DNA of 17,132 nt from Propionicimonas sp. (GCA_031119515.1 JAVHXR010000012.1:1-17132); one strand, 5' to 3'; positions 6,823-14,977 are shown, counted from the stretch's first letter. Notes: a model not told the origin generated them from the sequence alone. Numbers and translations are program-made.

Positions 6823-6829
6823 GGATGCG

Positions 6830-6835
6830 ATTGTC
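6830..6835 (-). promoter_or_regulatory. Candidate -10 for a leaderless ABC ATPase transcript
   Basis: GACAAT on the minus strand lies exactly 7 nt before the ATG at 6822. No Shine-Dalgarno sits at a usable distance (the nearest G-rich run is 11 nt away). This spacing is typical of leaderless actinobacterial mRNAs. No clear -35 is seen. Confidence 0.35.
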
Positions 6836-6907
6836 CCCCACCGGCGAAGAGGTGGCGAATCGGCGTCGAGTTCCGGGCCGTCAGGTCGCCGTGGCAGGCT
6901 TGTCCTC

Positions 6908-7609
6908 GTGCTGAAGACCGATGCCCGTGCCACCCTCGAGCGCCGTCGGGCCGAGGTGGCCGCCATGTTCGACCACGTGGCCGGCCGCTACGACCTGATG
7001 AACGACCTGCTGTCGCTCGGCCAGGACCGGGCCTGGCGTTCGGCAACGGTCGCCGCCGTCGAGCCGCAGCCGGGCGACCGCATCCTCGACCTGGCCGCCG
7101 GCACCGGCACCTCCTCGCTCCCGTTCGCCGCCGCTGGCGCGGTCGTGGTTCCAGCCGACCTGTCCTTCGGCATGCTGACCACCGGACGCGAGCGGCACCC
7201 CGAACTGCCGTTCGTCAACGCCGACGCCCTCACCCTCCCGTTCGCCGACGACGCCTTCGACGCGGTCACGATCTCGTTCGGCCTGCGCAACGTCGAGGAC
7301 ACCGCGGGCGCGCTCGCGGAACTGCTGCGGGTCACCCGGCCGGGTGGCCGGATCGTCGTCTGCGAGTTCTCCACCCCGCCCTGGCGGCCGCTCCGGTCCG
7401 TCTACCACACCTACCTGCGCCAGGCGCTGCCCCGGGTGGCGTCGCTCGCGTCCTCCAACCCCGTCGCCTACGACTACCTCGGCGAGTCGATTCTCGCCTG
7501 GCCCGACCAGCGCGCATTGGCCGACCTGCTGCACGACGCCGGCTGGCGCGCGGTGGGCTGGAAGAACCTGAGCGGCGGCATCGTGGCACTCCACCGCGCC
7601 TACGCGTAA
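6908..7609 (+). CDS. menG: Demethylmenaquinone methyltransferase MenG
   Basis: Transfers the methyl group from S-adenosylmethionine to demethylmenaquinone, the last step of menaquinone synthesis. The 233-aa length is normal. Visible are the UbiE/MenG N-terminal box FDHVAGRYDLMNDLLSLGQD (21-40), SAM motif I ILDLAAGTGT (59-68), NADALTLPFADDAFDAVTISFGLRNVED, and the late block LGESILAWPDQ followed by GWRAVGWKNLSGGIVALHRA. The GTG at 6908 is the best start because it precedes the family N-terminus; its ribosome site is weak. The 3' end overlaps the next gene as TAATG. The other men genes are 2 kb away on the opposite strand. Confidence 0.95.
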   Translation: MLKTDARATLERRRAEVAAMFDHVAGRYDLMNDLLSLGQDRAWRSATVAAVEPQPGDRILDLAAGTGTSSLPFAAAGAVVVPADLSFGMLTTGRERHPELPFVNADALTLPFADDAFDAVTISFGLRNVEDTAGALAELLRVTRPGGRIVVCEFSTPPWRPLRSVYHTYLRQALPRVASLASSNPVAYDYLGESILAWPDQRALADLLHDAGWRAVGWKNLSGGIVALHRAYA

Positions 7610-9282
7610 TGCTGCTCCTCCACTCCGGCGCCGCGGGCGGCTGCCCGCTGAAGACGTACAACTCCTTCCGCCCCGACCTCGTGCGACCGGCTCCGGCAGC
7701 GACCGCGGCACCGCAGTGGGCACCCGACCACGCCGGGTTCACCGCCACCGTGCTCGCCGAGGTCCTGGCCGGCACGGCCGCGGTGGTCGACCTGCGCGGG
7801 CTGCGCGACCAGCCGGGAGCCGAGCAGGAGGCGGCCTGCCTGGCGGCGCTCGCGGACGGCGCCGACGTGATCATCGGCGGGCGGCTGCCGAACGACCCCG
7901 ACGGCCACCGGGCGGGGCGGCCCGACCTGCTGGTGCGGACCGAGGGCGGGTACCTGCCGGGCATCATCCGGGCGTACCGGCTGTTCGACAGCCGCGGGGA
8001 CGACTCCGTCACCCGGGTCTCGCCGCTGGCCCGGCTGGCCGAGCCGGTCGACCTCCCCCGGATCCGGGTGCGGTGGCGGTACCGCTGGCACCTCGCGCTC
8101 CGGCTCGCCCACTACCACCGGATGCTGACCGCGCTCGGGCACGCCGCGCCCGGCGCGTGCGGCCTGCTGGTCGGGGACGATCCGATCGAGGGCCTCGGCC
8201 AGGTCGCGGCCTGGCTCGACCTCACCGAGGCGGCGCTGCCGCTCGCCGGCGGGCAGCCCCACCCTGATGGCCTCGACCAGACCTCTGCCCTGGAGCGCTA
8301 CGACTTCGAGTTCGCCCGGCGGGTCGACCTCGCCCGCCGCGCCGAGGCCGGCGACGTCGGGCCGTCGCCCGACCTGGTGCCGATCCGCCACCGGGAGTGC
8401 GAGCGCTGCGCGTGGTGGCCGGTCTGCCGCGACCAGCTCGACGACGACGACCTCTCGTTGCGGATCAGCAAGTCGCCGCTCGATCCGCACGAGATCGCGA
8501 TGCTCCGCGAGGTCGGGATCACCACCGTCACCGACCTGGCCGCCGCCGACCTGGACGCGCTGCTGCCGGAGTACCTGCCGAGGGTCGACCACCGCCACGG
8601 CTCCGAGGAACGGCTCCGCCTGGCCCAGCGCCGCTCCCGCCTGCTGCAGCAGGGCGTCCAGCTCCAGCGCACCGATGCCGAGCCGGTCCGGATCCCCGGG
8701 GCGGAGCTGGAGATCGACCTCGACATCGAGACCTCGGCCGGCGAACGGGTCTACCTGTGGGGGTTCTGGGTGACCGATCGGGTCACCGGCGAGTCCGGCT
8801 ACGAGCAGTTCAGTGACTTCCGGATCCTCGACGAGGAGGGCGAGCTCGACCTCGCCAGGCGTGCGCTCAGCTGGCTTCGGGAACGCGTGGAGGGCGCCGA
8901 CGCGCTCGTCTACCACTACTCCGGCTACGAACGTGACCAGCTCGAGCGGCTCGCCCGCCGCTGCCACGACCCCCTGCTGGAGTGGGCGGTCGGGTACTCC
9001 AGGGAGCGGTTCGTCGACCTGTTCCCGATCATCCGCCAGCACTTCTTCGGCACCGAGGGGCTCGGGCTGAAGGTGGTCGCCTCGCTCGGGGCCGGGTTCG
9101 CCTGGCGGGACGCCGATCCGGGCGGGCTGAACAGCATGCGCTGGTTCGACGAGGCCGTCGGCGGCGAGTCGGCCGAGCAGCGGGAGCGCGCCCGCACCCG
9201 CGTCCTGGAGTACAACGAGGACGACGTCCGCGCCACCCAGCGGGTCCGTGACTGGCTGCGTTCCCTGGACGCCCCCGGCTGA
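7609..9282 (+). CDS. TM0106/RecB-like protein with C-terminal RNase H-like exonuclease domain
   Basis: A 557-aa cytoplasmic protein. Its N-terminal half looks like a Cas4/AddB-type nuclease module: Cys12 (GGCPLKT) and C264-x2-C267-x5-C273 (ECERCAWWPVC) form the usual four-cysteine iron-sulfur set. The PD motif is at 105-106 (RPDLLVR), but the following (D/E)-x-K is not evident; the aligned stretch reads GIIRAYR (118-124). After a spacer with helix-hairpin-like LREVGITTVTDLAAADLDALL, the C-terminal domain from about 365 carries LDIE (D372, E374) and YNEDDVRAT (Y535, D539), matching a DEDDy exonuclease / RNase_H_2 fold. The ATG overlaps the menG stop (TAATG). Role in DNA metabolism is inferred; no substrate is known to me. 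Confidence 0.85.
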   Translation: MLLLHSGAAGGCPLKTYNSFRPDLVRPAPAATAAPQWAPDHAGFTATVLAEVLAGTAAVVDLRGLRDQPGAEQEAACLAALADGADVIIGGRLPNDPDGHRAGRPDLLVRTEGGYLPGIIRAYRLFDSRGDDSVTRVSPLARLAEPVDLPRIRVRWRYRWHLALRLAHYHRMLTALGHAAPGACGLLVGDDPIEGLGQVAAWLDLTEAALPLAGGQPHPDGLDQTSALERYDFEFARRVDLARRAEAGDVGPSPDLVPIRHRECERCAWWPVCRDQLDDDDLSLRISKSPLDPHEIAMLREVGITTVTDLAAADLDALLPEYLPRVDHRHGSEERLRLAQRRSRLLQQGVQLQRTDAEPVRIPGAELEIDLDIETSAGERVYLWGFWVTDRVTGESGYEQFSDFRILDEEGELDLARRALSWLRERVEGADALVYHYSGYERDQLERLARRCHDPLLEWAVGYSRERFVDLFPIIRQHFFGTEGLGLKVVASLGAGFAWRDADPGGLNSMRWFDEAVGGESAEQRERARTRVLEYNEDDVRATQRVRDWLRSLDAPG

Positions 9283-9367
9283 GCCGCCGCGGTCTCCGCC
9301 ACCCCGCGATCGCACCGCTGCCGCCGCCGTCCTCGCCTGCTCGGAGGTCGCGCGCGGCTGGTCCTCA

Positions 9368-9382
9368 CCCCGCCGGTCGGGG
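9368..9382. terminator. Weak hairpin between convergent gene ends
   Basis: CCCCG and CGGGG around CCGGT form a 5-bp stem in the 111-bp gap between the TM0106-type gene and the tauE gene. It is the only candidate transcript end seen there and may serve both strands. Confidence 0.3.
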
Positions 9383-9393
9383 GACGGTCCGGC

Positions 9394-10134
9394 TCAGACG
9401 AAGGTGAGGTAGAGCGCCGAGGCCGCCACGGAGATGGTCACCAGGGTCTCGAACAGCCGCTGGTCGACGCGCTTGATCACCACCCTGCCGAGCCAGGTTC
9501 CCAGCAGCACCACCGGCACCACGGTCGCCCAGAGCGCGACGGTGTCGACCCGGACGATCCCGAGCCCGACGGAGATCGGCAGCTTGATCGCGTTCACGGT
9601 GAAGAAGAACCACGCGCCGGTGCCGAGGAAGCGCCACTTGTCGTACTTCGCGGCGAGCAGGTAGAGGTTCATCGGCGCGCCGCCCGCATTGGCCACCATG
9701 GTGGTGAACCCGGCCAGGCCGCCGTAGCCCAGCGCCATCGCGCGGCCGTGGGCGGGCAGCCGGTCGCGCCACAGGCCGACCACGAGCAGGCCGAGCAACA
9801 GGATGCCGATGGTGCGTCGCAGCACGAGGTCGTCCACCCTGGTGAGGAAGACCGCGCCGATCGCGATCCCGGCCGCCACCGGGAGCATCAGCCGGCCGAT
9901 CAGCCGCCAATCCACCGTTCTTCGGTAGATCCAGATCGCCACCAGGTCGCCGGTGAGCAGCATCAGCAGCACCACGCCGGTGGAGTCCTTGGTCGGCATC
10001 ACCACCGCCACCAGGCCGACGGCGACCATTCCGAGGCCGCCGATCGAGGTCTTCGAGATCCCGACCAGCAGGGCCGCCGCGGCGACCACCAGCCAGGCGG
10101 CCAGCGGCAGGCCGGCGATGAGTTGTGGGATCAC
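9394..10134 (-). CDS. TauE/SafE family membrane transporter
   Basis: A 246-aa integral membrane protein with about eight hydrophobic helices. It begins VIPQLIAGLPLAAWLVVAAA, has the family-like GISKTSIGGLGMV early motif and, in the second half, the repeat-related GYGGLAGFTTMVANAGG followed by PMNLYLLAA. TauE/SafE proteins are associated with movement of organic or sulfur-containing anions, but few are characterised. Its GTG start overlaps the menD stop (GTGA) without a separate Shine-Dalgarno, so it is translated by coupling as the last gene of the men operon. No substrate can be read; a link to menaquinone synthesis rests only on position. Confidence 0.85.
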   Translation of the reverse strand: MIPQLIAGLPLAAWLVVAAAALLVGISKTSIGGLGMVAVGLVAVVMPTKDSTGVVLLMLLTGDLVAIWIYRRTVDWRLIGRLMLPVAAGIAIGAVFLTRVDDLVLRRTIGILLLGLLVVGLWRDRLPAHGRAMALGYGGLAGFTTMVANAGGAPMNLYLLAAKYDKWRFLGTGAWFFFTVNAIKLPISVGLGIVRVDTVALWATVVPVVLLGTWLGRVVIKRVDQRLFETLVTISVAASALYLTFV

Positions 10135-11750
10135 AGCGCCGCCGCGCAGGCAGCCAGCGCTCCGGCCAGGGCGCGCCGACGGTCCCGGTCGACCGCGACG
10201 ACCAGCACCTCGGGCCCGAGCGGGGCGACGGCGAGCACGGAGGGCAGCTCCGCCAGGCCGATCCGGCGGGCCGGGACCCCGAACGCCCGGGCGAGAGCGA
10301 CCGGGTCGGCGCCGGACGGGGTGGCGAAGACCCGTTCGAACGGCGCGGCGAACCGGTCCTCGCCGTACTCGAGAGTTGCGAAGATCGCACCGCCGGCGTC
10401 GTCGGCGACCACCACCCGCAATCGCGGCCGGGCCTCGGCGGGGCCGATCGCCAGCGCGTTCGCATCGTGGACGAAGGACAGGTCGCCGCACAGCAGGGTG
10501 ACCGGTTCGCCGGTGGCCAGGGCAATCCCCGCCGCGGTGGAGACGGTGCCGTCGATCCCGGAGAGCCCCCGGTTGGCGAGCACCGGGACCGGCCCGTCGA
10601 GGATCGGCGCGAGGTCGGCGTCCCGGATCGCCATCGAGTTGCCGAGCGCGACGGTCCCGACCCGCGTCCCCGCCAGGACCGCGGCCGCGAGGGCGGGTCC
10701 GCTCGGGTAGTCGAGCCCGGCAAGGAGGGCGTCGAGCCGGGCGCCGCAGGCCCGGTCGGCGGCCTGCCAGGCGGTCAGCCAGGACGGCTCCGCCGGCTCG
10801 AGCGCGACCGCCTCGGCCCGGAGGGCGGTGCGGTGGCCGGGATCGGGCAGCGCAGGGCCGCGTCCGACCACGACGAGCTCGACGTCGGCCCTGGTGAGCA
10901 GCCGGGTCACCGGCCGGGACAGGGTCGGGTGGCCGAACATCACCACCCGCCGGATCGAGCCGGCCAGGTCGCCGCCGAGCAGCAGGCGACCACACCGCAG
11001 CGCGTTCGGCCCCCTCCTTGCCGCGCTGGACGGCTCGGCGAACAGCGGCAACCCTGCGGCCTCGGCGAAGCCTCGGGCCGCAGCCCCCTGCTCTGCGGTG
11101 GCGTCCCCGCAGACCACAACGGTGCGCGGCCCTGGAGCGAGGACGGTCACGCCGGGGCCGGCAGCGACCGGCTCGACGACGGCCGGGAGGTCGGGCCACC
11201 CGGCGGCACCATCCGGCACCAGCGGCTCGGGCAACGCGAGGTCGAGGTGCACCGGGCCGGGATCCAGGCTCGCCCGCCCCTGCGCGGCGACCACCGCGGC
11301 AGCGGCCTGGGCGGCCCAGCGGTCGGGTCCGGAGCCGGCGTCGACGTACTCCTCGTGGCGGACGAAGACACCGAAGATCCCGTCCTGCCGGGTGGTCTGG
11401 TTGGCACCGGTCCCGACCAGGTCGGCCGGACGGTCGGCGCTCAGCACCAGCAGCGGGATCCCGGCGTGGGATGCCTCCATGACGGCCGGGAGCAGGTTGC
11501 CGACGGCGGTGCCCGAGGTGGTGGCGACCGCGGCACAACGTCCGGCACCCTTGGCGAGCCCGAGCGCGAGGAAGCCGGCGGTGCGCTCGTCCACCCGGAC
11601 GTGCAGCCGCAGCCGGCCGGCGCCGGCCGCCTCGTGGGCGGCCAGGGCGAGCGGCGCCGAGCGGGAGCCCGGGGCGAGGACCAGGTCGGTGACCCCCTGC
11701 GCGAGCACCTGCGCCAGGACGGTCCGGGCACACTCGTACGACCTGCTCAC
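10131..11750 (-). CDS. menD: SEPHCHC synthase MenD
   Basis: Thiamine-diphosphate enzyme joining isochorismate and 2-oxoglutarate to make 2-succinyl-5-enolpyruvyl-6-hydroxy-3-cyclohexene-1-carboxylate, the first committed step of menaquinone synthesis. The 539 aa show LAPGSRSAPLALA, the cofactor-contacting Glu55 in VDERTAGFLALGLAK, RPADLVGTGANQTTRQ, GHPTLSRPV, NSMAIRD, NRGLSGIDGTVSTAAGIA and the ThDP/Mg motif GDLSFVHDANAL around 422-433 (Asp423). The GTG at 11750 overlaps the menC stop (GTGA) and has GAGGAG 6 nt upstream. Length and motif order are normal for the family. Confidence 0.96.
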   Translation of the reverse strand: MSRSYECARTVLAQVLAQGVTDLVLAPGSRSAPLALAAHEAAGAGRLRLHVRVDERTAGFLALGLAKGAGRCAAVATTSGTAVGNLLPAVMEASHAGIPLLVLSADRPADLVGTGANQTTRQDGIFGVFVRHEEYVDAGSGPDRWAAQAAAAVVAAQGRASLDPGPVHLDLALPEPLVPDGAAGWPDLPAVVEPVAAGPGVTVLAPGPRTVVVCGDATAEQGAAARGFAEAAGLPLFAEPSSAARRGPNALRCGRLLLGGDLAGSIRRVVMFGHPTLSRPVTRLLTRADVELVVVGRGPALPDPGHRTALRAEAVALEPAEPSWLTAWQAADRACGARLDALLAGLDYPSGPALAAAVLAGTRVGTVALGNSMAIRDADLAPILDGPVPVLANRGLSGIDGTVSTAAGIALATGEPVTLLCGDLSFVHDANALAIGPAEARPRLRVVVADDAGGAIFATLEYGEDRFAAPFERVFATPSGADPVALARAFGVPARRIGLAELPSVLAVAPLGPEVLVVAVDRDRRRALAGALAACAAAL

Positions 11751-12709
11751 CCCAGGCTCCTCAACGACTCGGGCAGGTCGTCCCACCGCTCCCGCCACCA
11801 CCCGGCGGTGCCGGGGTCGGCCCGCCAGCCGCCATTCTCGTCCACCTCGACGTCGCGCACGGCGAGGCCGCCGTCGGTTGCCACCAGTGGCTCGCCGGTG
11901 ACGTCGGTGGTGAACATGGCCGCGGTGTTCAGCCCGCAGGCGAACGGCAACTCGGGCAGCGCCGCGGCCAGCGCGACGCCGGCCCGCAGCCCGATCGAGC
12001 TCTCCAGGGCCGAGGAGACCACGACCGGCAGCCCGAGCGACTCGGCCAGCTCCAGGCACCTGCGGACCCCGCCGAGCGGCTGCACCTTGAGGACGGCGAT
12101 GTCGGCCGCCTCCAGCGCCGCCACCCGCTCCGGGTCGCCGCTGCGCCGGATCGACTCGTCGGCGGCGACCAGGATGGAACTGCCGCGCCGGGCGAGTTCC
12201 CGGCGCAGCCGCGCCAGGTCCTCCACCGCGGCGCAGGGCTGCTCGACGTACTCGAGGTCGAACCTGGCCAGCAGCTGGAGCCGGCTGAGCGCGTCCGGCA
12301 CCGTCCAGGCACCGTTGGCGTCGATCCGCAGCCGGCCGGCCGGGCCCAGCGCGTCGCGCACCGCCTCGACCCTGGCCACGTCCTCGGCCAGGTACTGGCC
12401 GCGCTCGGCCACCTTGACCTTCGCGGTGGTGCAGTTCGATCCCCTGACGATCCGGTGGGCGGTCTCGGGATCGGTCGCAGGCACTGTGACGTTGACCGGG
12501 ATCCGGTCCCTGACCGGTTCGGGGAACCCGACGACGGCGGCCTCGACCGCGGCCCCCGCCCAGGCGTCGATCTCGGGGCGCAGGTACTCCGCGAACGGAC
12601 TCCACTCCGCCCAACCGGCCGGGCCCCGCAGCAGCAGGCCGTGGCGGACGTCGAGGCCACGGAACCGGTTCCGGAGCGGCAGCGCGTAGGTTCCGACGAC
12701 CCCGATCAT
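11747..12709 (-). CDS. menC: o-Succinylbenzoate synthase MenC
   Basis: Enolase-superfamily dehydratase that aromatises SHCHC to o-succinylbenzoate. The 320-aa protein has a complete active site: KVK at 97-99, metal ligands Asp130 (RIDANGAW), Glu156 (YVEQPC) and Asp184 (ADES), and the opposing Lys208 (LKVQPLGG). It starts with an ATG overlapping the menA stop (ATGA) and has no own Shine-Dalgarno, so it is likely translated by coupling. Related enzymes can act as N-acylamino acid racemases, but the neighbours menA, menD and menE make MenC the clear choice. Confidence 0.95.
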   Translation of the reverse strand: MIGVVGTYALPLRNRFRGLDVRHGLLLRGPAGWAEWSPFAEYLRPEIDAWAGAAVEAAVVGFPEPVRDRIPVNVTVPATDPETAHRIVRGSNCTTAKVKVAERGQYLAEDVARVEAVRDALGPAGRLRIDANGAWTVPDALSRLQLLARFDLEYVEQPCAAVEDLARLRRELARRGSSILVAADESIRRSGDPERVAALEAADIAVLKVQPLGGVRRCLELAESLGLPVVVSSALESSIGLRAGVALAAALPELPFACGLNTAAMFTTDVTGEPLVATDGGLAVRDVEVDENGGWRADPGTAGWWRERWDDLPESLRSLG

Positions 12710-13581
12710 GCGATCACGAGGCCAGCGAGGAGGCCGAGCGCACAGCCGAGTTCCGCCAGGCCGCAGGCGCGCAGGACGGGGATCAGGTCGCGTCCGGCGG
12801 CTCCGCGCAGCAGCGCGGCGGCCGGGCGGGCGAGCAGCGCGAGCATCACGAGTCCCAGCAGGGCCCACCAGGTGCTGGTCGCCGCCACCCCGACGACGGC
12901 CACGGTGGCGAGGCCGACCAGCGCGACGAAGAACCACCGGGTGCCGCGATCCCCCAGCCGGGTGGCGAGGGTGCGCTTGCCGACCTGCCGGTCGCCGGCC
13001 AGGTCGCGCAGGTTGTTCGCCACCAGCAGCGTGCAGGCGAGCGCGCCGATCGCGACGGCCGCCCACCAGCCGTCCGCGGTCACCCGGCCGAGCTGGATGT
13101 AGGTGGTCCCGGCCACGGCGACCAGCCCGAAGAACACGAAGACGAAGACCTCGCCAAGGCCGAGGTAGCCGTAGGGGCGTGGCCCGCCGGTGTAGAACCA
13201 GCCGGCCAGCAGCGCTGCCGCCCCGACCGCCAGCAGCCACCAGTAGCCGGTCAGCACGACGATCGCCAGGCCGGCGGCGGCCCCCACCGCCATCGCGGCG
13301 AACGCCGCGCGTTTCACCGCCGGCGGCGTCGCGACGCCGGAGCCGACCAGGCGGAGCGGACCCACCCGCTGGTCGTCGGTGCCGCGGATGCCGTCGGAGT
13401 AGTCGTTGGCGTAGTTCACCCCGACCTGCAGGGCGAGCGCGACGACCGCTGCCAGGACGGCGAGCAGCCACGCGAAGCCGCCGTGGAACCAGGCCACGGC
13501 GCTGCCGGCGAGCACCGGCGACACCGCCGCCGGGAGAGTGCGCGGTCGTGCGCCCTCCAGCCACTCACCGGCCGTCGCCAT
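12706..13581 (-). CDS. menA: 1,4-dihydroxy-2-naphthoate polyprenyltransferase MenA
   Basis: Membrane UbiA-family prenyltransferase attaching the isoprenoid chain to dihydroxynaphthoate. The 291-aa protein starts near the family WLEGARPRTLPAAVSPVLAG, has the first Asp-rich motif NYANDYSDGIRGTD (NDxxD at 59-63), LRLVGSG, the second motif NNLRDLAGDRQVGKRTLATRLG, and about eight to nine membrane helices. The ATG at 13581 follows GGGGAG with 4-nt spacing and lies 17 bp inside the 3' end of menE; an in-frame start at 13620 would lengthen the overlap without adding family sequence. Next comes menC with an ATGA overlap. Confidence 0.95.
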   Translation of the reverse strand: MATAGEWLEGARPRTLPAAVSPVLAGSAVAWFHGGFAWLLAVLAAVVALALQVGVNYANDYSDGIRGTDDQRVGPLRLVGSGVATPPAVKRAAFAAMAVGAAAGLAIVVLTGYWWLLAVGAAALLAGWFYTGGPRPYGYLGLGEVFVFVFFGLVAVAGTTYIQLGRVTADGWWAAVAIGALACTLLVANNLRDLAGDRQVGKRTLATRLGDRGTRWFFVALVGLATVAVVGVAATSTWWALLGLVMLALLARPAAALLRGAAGRDLIPVLRACGLAELGCALGLLAGLVIA

Positions 13582-14680
13582 CGGACTCCCCCTGTCGCTG
13601 CCACGCGCGCGCCAGGGCACGCCGGTCGATCTTCCCAGTGGGTGTGTACGCCAGCGACGCCACCCGGCGCAATTCCTTCGGCAATGCAGCAGGCCCGAGC
13701 CGGCCCCGCAACGCGTCCACCACGACGTCGAGGCCGGACGCGCCGGTGGTCACCGCGACCACCTTGTGGCCCCACCGCTGGTCGGCGACCGCAAGCAGGA
13801 CGGGACCGCCGGCCTCCGGCGGGCCGAGCACGGCCTCCGCCACTCGCTGCGCCTCGGCGAGGTCGACGTTCACCCCGCCACTGACCACCACCTCGTCGAC
13901 CCGGCCGGTGACCTCCAGCCGGCCCCCGTCCAGCCGGCCACGGTCGCGGGTGAGGACGGTGTCGCCGCGCAGCACCCGGGCGGTCAGGCCGGGGTCGAGG
14001 CGGTAGCCGCTGAACGCCATCGCGCCGGCGAGGGTGACCCGTCCGTCCTCGATGCCGACCCTGACGCCGTCCAGCGGGAGGCCGTCGTAGACGCAGCCGC
14101 CGCAGGTCTCTGCCATGCCGTAGGTGGTGACAAGGGTCACGCCGGCCTCGCGCACCTGGCGCAACAGCAGCGGCGACACCGCCGAGCCGCCCACCAGCAC
14201 CACCGCATACTCCCTGAGGCGGGCAAGGAGCGCCGGGTCGGAGACCGCCCGGTACAGCTGCGCCCCGACGACCGAGAGGTAGCAGCGCCCGGCCGGGGAC
14301 GGCAGGTCGGAGAGGTCGCCGGCTCCGAACCGGACGGACCGGCCGGCCAGGACCGCCCTGGCGAGGGTCATCAGGCCGGCAACATGGTGGGTCGGCAGCA
14401 CGCAGACCCAGTCCCCCGGTCCGCCCAGCCGGGCGTGGGTGGCCCGCGCCGAGGCTGCGATCGCGTCCGCCGACAGCACCACGGCCTTCGGGTTGCCGGT
14501 CGATCCTGAGGTAGCCACCACCACCCCGGCGGCCACCTCCTCGACCGGGAGGTCGGGACGCACGACCGCCAGCACCGGCTCGCTGCCGGCCCCGGGCAGC
14601 GGTGCCACCACCCCGTCGCCGGCGAAGACCCGCTCCAGCGCCGCCGGCAGCTCCGCCGGGGCGCAGGTGGTCAGCTTCAC
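13565..14680 (-). CDS. menE: o-Succinylbenzoate-CoA ligase MenE
   Basis: Acyl-CoA synthetase activating o-succinylbenzoate with ATP and CoA. At 371 aa it is shorter than many MenE enzymes (about 450-490), mainly at the N-terminus, as I recall for other actinobacteria. Motifs present: P-loop TSGSTGNPK (57-65), LPTHHVAG, TYGMAET (186-192), TGRVDEVVVSGG (258-269, the hinge) and the adenylation Lys350 in YTPTGKIDR. The GTG at 14680 has a GGTGGAG close ahead (2-nt gap), and TAGGGT overlapping it resembles a -10 box. It is the first gene of the menE-menA-menC-menD-tauE operon; menA begins 17 bp before its end. Confidence 0.93.
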   Translation of the reverse strand: MKLTTCAPAELPAALERVFAGDGVVAPLPGAGSEPVLAVVRPDLPVEEVAAGVVVATSGSTGNPKAVVLSADAIAASARATHARLGGPGDWVCVLPTHHVAGLMTLARAVLAGRSVRFGAGDLSDLPSPAGRCYLSVVGAQLYRAVSDPALLARLREYAVVLVGGSAVSPLLLRQVREAGVTLVTTYGMAETCGGCVYDGLPLDGVRVGIEDGRVTLAGAMAFSGYRLDPGLTARVLRGDTVLTRDRGRLDGGRLEVTGRVDEVVVSGGVNVDLAEAQRVAEAVLGPPEAGGPVLLAVADQRWGHKVVAVTTGASGLDVVVDALRGRLGPAALPKELRRVASLAYTPTGKIDRRALARAWQRQGESDGDGR

Positions 14681-14686
14681 GGCTCC

Positions 14687-14713
14687 ACCCTATGTGGACG
14701 CCGCGAGTAGATT
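14687..14713. promoter_or_regulatory. Divergent menE / PLDc_N control region with candidate -10 boxes
   Basis: Only 40 bp separate the two start codons. On the plus strand TAGATT (14708-14713) ends exactly 7 nt before the ATG at 14721. On the minus strand TAGGGT (14692-14687) ends 6 nt before the GTG at 14680. Both fit the TANNNT box of leaderless actinobacterial promoters. No -35 boxes are convincing, and the minus-strand box overlaps a possible Shine-Dalgarno. Confidence 0.35.
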
Positions 14714-14720
14714 GGGCGCC

Positions 14721-14969
14721 ATGGGACGGGTGCTTCCGATCGTGATCATCGCGATGCTGATGATCTACGCGATCGTCGAGGTCGCGCAGGCAGACCCGTT
14801 GCGGGTGCGGGTGATGCCGCGCTGGTTGTGGGCCGTCGCGGTCATCCTGCTTCCGGGCGCGGGTGCGCTGGCGTGGCTGGTCTTCGGTCGCCCGACCCGC
14901 GGCAGCGGCCGCCAGAGCCCCCCGCCCAAGGCGCCCGACGACGACCCCGACTTCCTGCGCCGGCTCTGA
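14721..14969 (+). CDS. Small PLDc_N-type membrane protein
   Basis: An 82-aa protein with two membrane helices (about 4-22 and 35-54) joined by a short basic loop (ADPLRVRVMPRW). The second helix ends with LPGAGALAWLVFGRP, the hallmark of the phospholipase D-nuclease N-terminal (PLDc_N) module that in many actinobacteria stands alone. The tail is short, with RGSGRQSPPPKAPDDDPDFLRRL-like polar residues. There is no catalytic domain. It is divergent from menE; no function is established for the stand-alone form. Confidence 0.82.
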   Translation: MGRVLPIVIIAMLMIYAIVEVAQADPLRVRVMPRWLWAVAVILLPGAGALAWLVFGRPTRGSGRQSPPPKAPDDDPDFLRRL

Positions 14970-14977
14970 TCCTGCCC

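Noticed and set aside
4442..6841. A 799-aa fusion of the ABC membrane protein with an N-terminal extension
   Set aside because: The extension lies in the wrong frame across the intact ATPase gene and is Arg/Gly-rich. The ATGA junction at 6154 gives a natural start.
6908..7609. Alternative reading of menG as ubiE of ubiquinone synthesis
   Set aside because: The enzyme families are homologous, but the menaquinone-specific genes menA, menC, menD and menE in the same window make a menaquinone role the sensible call.
9394..11733. A 779-aa open frame extending tauE upstream through menD
   Set aside because: The upstream part is an out-of-frame shadow of menD, and the membrane protein begins cleanly at the GTGA junction at 10134.
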